DNA from: Synechococcales cyanobacterium PMM_0073
GTDB taxonomy: Bacteria; Cyanobacteriota; Cyanobacteriia; Elainellales; Elainellaceae
Length of the DNA: 10,102 nt
Assembly (NCBI GenBank): GCA_949127695.1
Contig: CASBQH010000465.1
Location: 1-10,102 of the forward strand
Reading direction: 5' to 3'
Shown: positions 7,537 through 10,102 of the stretch, one piece after another
Layout: every line of letters starts with the position of its first letter
Position numbering within the stretch: position 1 is the stretch's first letter
Position numbers and translations under genes: made by a program
The notes under the pieces: generated by a model
Told to the model about the DNA's origin: nothing
The model's input: only the letters and a program-made list of their open reading frames with translations
Databases searched by the model: none

Positions 7537-7575
7537 CATGTTTGCTCTAGTCCTTGACATTGCCGAATTGCAACT

Positions 7576-8052
7576 TCACCGCAGCCCTTGAATCAGATAG
7601 TCAAAATAGGGCGCAACCACCGCTGCATCTTCAACGGTGAGGATCGCTAAAGCCGCTTCCTTCAGGCAGCTCATGCAGCTCACCAGATTATTCAACGGCA
7701 CACCCAGCGAGCTATACATCCTTTTTGCGCCGCGAATCCCGCTATCGGCAATTGGCTCAATATCGCCCACCACGACGGCATAGGTGACAAGCCGCACATA
7801 CCAAGACTGATCGCGCAGGCAAGAAGCCTGATAGACGGGATTGCCACAGTTGCTCGGCGTAATTGGACAGCGCTCCCAAAATCGGCGGCTGCCCTGCTCC
7901 ACAATCTGGGTTTCGTGACTTGACAAGATATTGGCAATCCGCAGCCGCTCTCGACCCGTTTGATAAAAGTCGTGAATGGCGGTTAGCTCGCTAGGGTTGA
8001 GATAGCGCGCCTCTCGATCAGCCTTGGTAATCGATTGAGTAATGATGCTCAT
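7576..8052 (-). CDS. Far-red allophycocyanin alpha-like subunit, ApcD paralog
   Basis: This is a 158-residue phycobiliprotein alpha-type subunit, about the usual ApcD length. Cys78 (ASCLRD) matches bilin-attaching Cys81, and Trp84-Tyr85 shows the same Tyr-to-Trp change as the other alpha paralogs here. It is the most divergent of the three: the segment before the bilin Cys reads CPITPSNCGNPVYQASC, with an extra Cys69, and the helix after it reads VVVGDIEPIADSGIRGAKRM where the others have EIGTVG(I/M)KEM. It would be ApcD2 or ApcD3 in FaRLiP terms; I cannot decide which. The ATG at 8052 has GGAG upstream and lies 11 nt after the apcB2 stop, so it is co-transcribed with apcB2. It probably pairs with ApcB2 as a low-copy alpha subunit near the terminal emitter, an inference from the role of ApcD relatives. 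Confidence 0.92.
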   Translation of the reverse strand: MSIITQSITKADREARYLNPSELTAIHDFYQTGRERLRIANILSSHETQIVEQGSRRFWERCPITPSNCGNPVYQASCLRDQSWYVRLVTYAVVVGDIEPIADSGIRGAKRMYSSLGVPLNNLVSCMSCLKEAALAILTVEDAAVVAPYFDYLIQGLR

Positions 8053-8063
8053 GCTGTTTCTCC

Positions 8064-8549
8064 CTAGCTCAAGCCAGCGCAGATATAGTCAAAGTAGACT
8101 GACATTTCCCGACCTGCATCTGCGCCAATCAGGTCAGTTGTGACCTCCTTCATGGCCTGCACAGCCCGAATTGTGGCTCCAACCGGCACGCCCAGAGAGT
8201 TGTAGGTCTCCCGCAGCCCGTTCAGAATCCGCTCATCCAGAATCGAGGTATCGCCAGCCAGCATCGCGTAGGTGGCATAGCGCAGGAAATAGTCCATATC
8301 TCGAATGCAGGCGGCATAGCGCCGACAGGTATACATATTCCCGCCCGGAGCCGTAATGTCGGTATACATCAGCGCCTTCGCAACAGCCTGTGTCACCAGC
8401 GGAGAGGCATTAGCGCTGATCGCAATCGCGGCTCTCGCTCGCATCTCGCCGCTTTGAAAGTAAGAGCGGAGCTTATCGACACCTGAGTTATCTAAATAGC
8501 GCCCCTGCATGTCTGAAGAATTGATTAGCGTTGTGATAGCATCTTGCAT
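8064..8549 (-). CDS. apcB2: Far-red allophycocyanin beta subunit ApcB2
   Basis: This is the allophycocyanin beta subunit, which pairs with ApcD-type alpha subunits in the phycobilisome core. From the ATG at 8549 the product is 161 residues, exactly the canonical ApcB length, opening [20 protein letters not shown]. Asn71 (PGGNMY, the methylated Asn of beta subunits) and Cys81 (AACIRD, bilin attachment) fall at standard positions. The C-terminus [10 protein letters not shown] is typical. The frame is open further upstream to an ATG at 8609, adding 20 residues ([20 protein letters not shown]) with its own weaker GAAGAG. I prefer 8549 because of family length and a GGAG eight bases before it. Being the only beta gene among three alpha paralogs, it must partner them all unless the general ApcB also takes part. 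Far-red type is from context. Confidence 0.95.
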   Translation of the reverse strand: MQDAITTLINSSDMQGRYLDNSGVDKLRSYFQSGEMRARAAIAISANASPLVTQAVAKALMYTDITAPGGNMYTCRRYAACIRDMDYFLRYATYAMLAGDTSILDERILNGLRETYNSLGVPVGATIRAVQAMKEVTTDLIGADAGREMSVYFDYICAGLS

Positions 8550-8557
8550 TACGATAT

Positions 8558-8562
8558 CTCCA
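8558..8562 (-). promoter_or_regulatory. Ribosome-binding site deciding the apcB2 start
   Basis: TGGAG on the minus strand lies eight bases before the ATG at 8549. It supports the 161-residue family-length product over the 20-residue longer version starting at 8609. Confidence 0.55.
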
Positions 8563-8627
8563 TGTGATTTCAAAGTTCGATTCACAAAATTAGTCAGATT
8601 GGCGTTCATGTTTTCTCTTCTAATTAA

Positions 8628-9104
8628 TCAAGAGAGCGCCCGAATGATGTAGTCAAAATAGGGAGCAACCTCAACCGCATCCTCTGGACTCAGCAGCGAC
8701 ACCGCCTCATCTTTGACGCATCGCATCGCTTCAACCAGGTTGCGTAGCGGAATCTCTAGCGAGTTGTACATCTCCTTGATGCCGACGGTGCCAATCTCGG
8801 CCAGCGGCTTTTCACTGCCCGCCAAAATGGAGTAGGCCACCAGCCGCACATACCAGCCCTGATCGCGCTGACAGGAGGCCGTTTTGCGCGGGTTGCCGCT
8901 GTTGCTGGGCGTCACCGGACAGCGCTCCCAAAATTTAGCACTGGCGTTATCCACAATCCGCTGTTCATTCTCAGCCAGGATGCCCGCAATCCGAATCCGC
9001 TGGTCGCCCGTCCGGACAAAATCCTGAAAAATTCGGATTTCCTTCGGGGCTGGATAGCGCGCTTCGCTGTCTGCGCTCAAAATCAATTCTGTCACCAAGC
9101 TCAT
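8628..9104 (-). CDS. apcD5: Far-red allophycocyanin alpha-like subunit, probably ApcD5
   Basis: This is a 158-residue phycobiliprotein alpha-type subunit. Cys78 (ASCQRD) corresponds to the bilin-attaching Cys81, with Trp84-Tyr85 replacing the usual Tyr-Tyr. It stands directly before apcB2, the position apcA takes before apcB in ordinary operons. It is therefore the best candidate for the main alpha partner, which in FaRLiP strains is ApcD5; the number is a context call, not a sequence proof. AAGGAG lies six bases before the ATG at 9104, the strongest ribosome-binding site in this part of the cluster, which suits a high-copy subunit. Residues 61-85 are identical to the paralog at 4454-4972, and the DNA there is nearly identical too. 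Protein family is certain; paralog number is moderately sure. Confidence 0.9.
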   Translation of the reverse strand: MSLVTELILSADSEARYPAPKEIRIFQDFVRTGDQRIRIAGILAENEQRIVDNASAKFWERCPVTPSNSGNPRKTASCQRDQGWYVRLVAYSILAGSEKPLAEIGTVGIKEMYNSLEIPLRNLVEAMRCVKDEAVSLLSPEDAVEVAPYFDYIIRALS

Positions 9105-9164
9105 TTGTTTCTCCTTAAAAATATTCGAGGATATGTTTGAGTCACGATTAGGCTGAGGAATTGA

Positions 9165-10102
9165 CTAGGAATTGACGATGGCCGGAGCCTGCATTCCCAC
9201 CGGAATCGCCTCGCTGCCTGCTAAATCAAGCGGGAAGTTGTGGGCATTGCGCTCATGCATCACCTCAAAGCCCAGATTGGCGCGGTTCAGCACATCTGCC
9301 CAGGTATTCACCACGCGCCCCTGAGAGTCGAGCACTGAATGGTTAAAGTTAAATCCATTTAAGTTAAAGGCCATAATGCAGATGCCTAGCGCCGTACACC
9401 AGATGCAAATCACTGGGAAAGCAGCCAGGAAGAAATGCAGCGAGCGGCTATTGTTGAAGCTGGCATATTGAAAAATCAGCCGCCCAAAATAGCCATGTGC
9501 CGCCACAATGTTATAGGTTTCGTCTTCTTGGCCAAACTTATAGCCATAGTTTTGCGATTCACTCTCAGTTGTTTCGCGCACCAAGCTAGATGTAACCAAA
9601 CTGCCATGCATGGCGCAGAACAGCGACCCGCCAAATACACCTGCCACCCCCAGCATATGCAGTGGATGCATCAGGATATTATGCTCAGCCTGAAACACAA
9701 ACATGAAGTTGAACGTACCGCTAATTCCCATTGGCAACCCATCAGAGAAGCTGCCTTGACCAATTGGATAGACTAGAAAAACCGAGGCAGTTGCGGCCAG
9801 GGGTGCAGAATAGGCCACCGCAATCCAAGGGCGCATCCCGAGTCGATAGCTCAGCTCCCACTCTCGCCCCATATAGCAGCAGAGGGCTGGAATATAGTGC
9901 GCGCCAATCATCTGATAGGGGCCGCCATTGTAGAGCCATTCATCCATGCTGGCGGCTTCCCAAATCGGATAGAAATGTAGGCCAATCGCATTCGAGCTGG
10001 GCACTACTGCGGCTGTAATAATATTGTTGCCGTAGAGTAAAGAACCAGAAACTGGCTCGCGAATGCCGTCAATATCAACCGGTGGGGCGGCGATGAAGGC
10101 GA
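9165..10102 (-). CDS. psbA3: Far-red PSII reaction-centre protein D1 (PsbA), 5' end outside window
   Basis: D1 carries most cofactors of PSII charge separation and the Mn4Ca cluster. The window holds residues from about 51 to the end (311 codons plus stop; the first codon is cut). Canonical numbering fits without net gaps. His118 (chlorophyll Z, AHYIPAL), Glu130 (GREWEL), Tyr161 (TyrZ), Asp170 (SFSDG), Glu189-His190 (QAEHN), His198, His215, Ser264 (ASFNNS), His332/Glu333 (MHERN), His337, Asp342 and Ala344 are all present. This is therefore a water-oxidising D1, not the D1-like chlorophyll f synthase ChlF, which lacks Mn ligands. A 17-residue extension follows Ala344, to be cut by CtpA. Tyr at position 119 and Thr at 154 fit the residues I recall as hydrogen-bonding chlorophyll d in far-red D1 (Tyr120/Thr155 in that numbering). 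The number 3 is by FaRLiP custom; the symbol varies between strains. Confidence 0.95.
   Translation of the reverse strand, partial: AFIAAPPVDIDGIREPVSGSLLYGNNIITAAVVPSSNAIGLHFYPIWEAASMDEWLYNGGPYQMIGAHYIPALCCYMGREWELSYRLGMRPWIAVAYSAPLAATASVFLVYPIGQGSFSDGLPMGISGTFNFMFVFQAEHNILMHPLHMLGVAGVFGGSLFCAMHGSLVTSSLVRETTESESQNYGYKFGQEDETYNIVAAHGYFGRLIFQYASFNNSRSLHFFLAAFPVICIWCTALGICIMAFNLNGFNFNHSVLDSQGRVVNTWADVLNRANLGFEVMHERNAHNFPLDLAGSEAIPVGMQAPAIVNS

Noticed and set aside
7554..7559. TTGACA on the plus strand as a -35 box
   Set aside because: It points into antisense of apcD with no matching -10 or plus-strand gene.
9165..10004. psbA starting at the GTG at 10004
   Set aside because: The same frame continues upstream with D1 sequence ([17 protein letters not shown]) to the window edge, so the gene is cut by the window and this GTG is an internal Val codon.
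9165..10102. Identification of this psbA as chlF (chlorophyll f synthase)
   Set aside because: All Mn-cluster ligands and the C-terminal Ala344 processing site are kept, unlike ChlF.

Overview
This window is the photosystem II and allophycocyanin part of a far-red light photoacclimation (FaRLiP) gene cluster from a cyanobacterium that makes chlorophyll f/d. Three things support this. ApcE2 carries the VIPEDV signature in place of the usual bilin-binding cysteine region. A full set of far-red-type allophycocyanin subunits (three ApcD-like alpha paralogs and one ApcB) is present. PSII core paralogs (D1, D2, CP43, CP47) are interleaved with them in one transcriptional direction. The sequence looks moderately GC-rich, which fits Leptolyngbya-like filamentous cyanobacteria, but the genus cannot be set from this window.

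Every credible gene is on the minus strand, so the order of transcription runs from high to low coordinates: psbA (D1, 5' end cut off by the window) - apcD paralog (probably apcD5) - apcB2 - second apcD paralog - apcE2 - a 60-codon ORF of unknown function - third apcD paralog with a C-terminal tail - psbD3 (D2) - psbC2 (CP43) - a universal stress protein - a small Cys-rich membrane protein - psbB2 (CP47, 3' end cut off). Gaps are short (0-80 nt). The one exception is a 190-nt leader between the second apcD and apcE2, which holds a hairpin and a spaced dyad. Stop/start overlaps and very short gaps link several genes. No intergenic stretch exceeds 300 nt.

Taken together, the genes encode replacement parts. 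ApcD-type alpha subunits and ApcB2 build a far-red-absorbing allophycocyanin core. ApcE2, with only two linker (REP) domains, organises it and passes energy to PSII. D1/D2/CP43/CP47 paralogs form a PSII core able to hold chlorophyll f and d. D1, D2 and CP43 keep the water-oxidation and quinone-site residues, so this is a working PSII; the D1 is not the D1-like chlorophyll f synthase ChlF. The rest of a typical cluster (rfpABC regulators, chlF, psbH2, psaA2/B2 and others) is not visible and presumably lies outside.

The less explained parts are the USP plus Cys-rich membrane protein pair between psbC2 and psbB2, the 60-codon ORF with a D1-like 'YIGWFG' stretch, a gene-conversion-like tract shared by two apcD paralogs, and the apcE2 leader.
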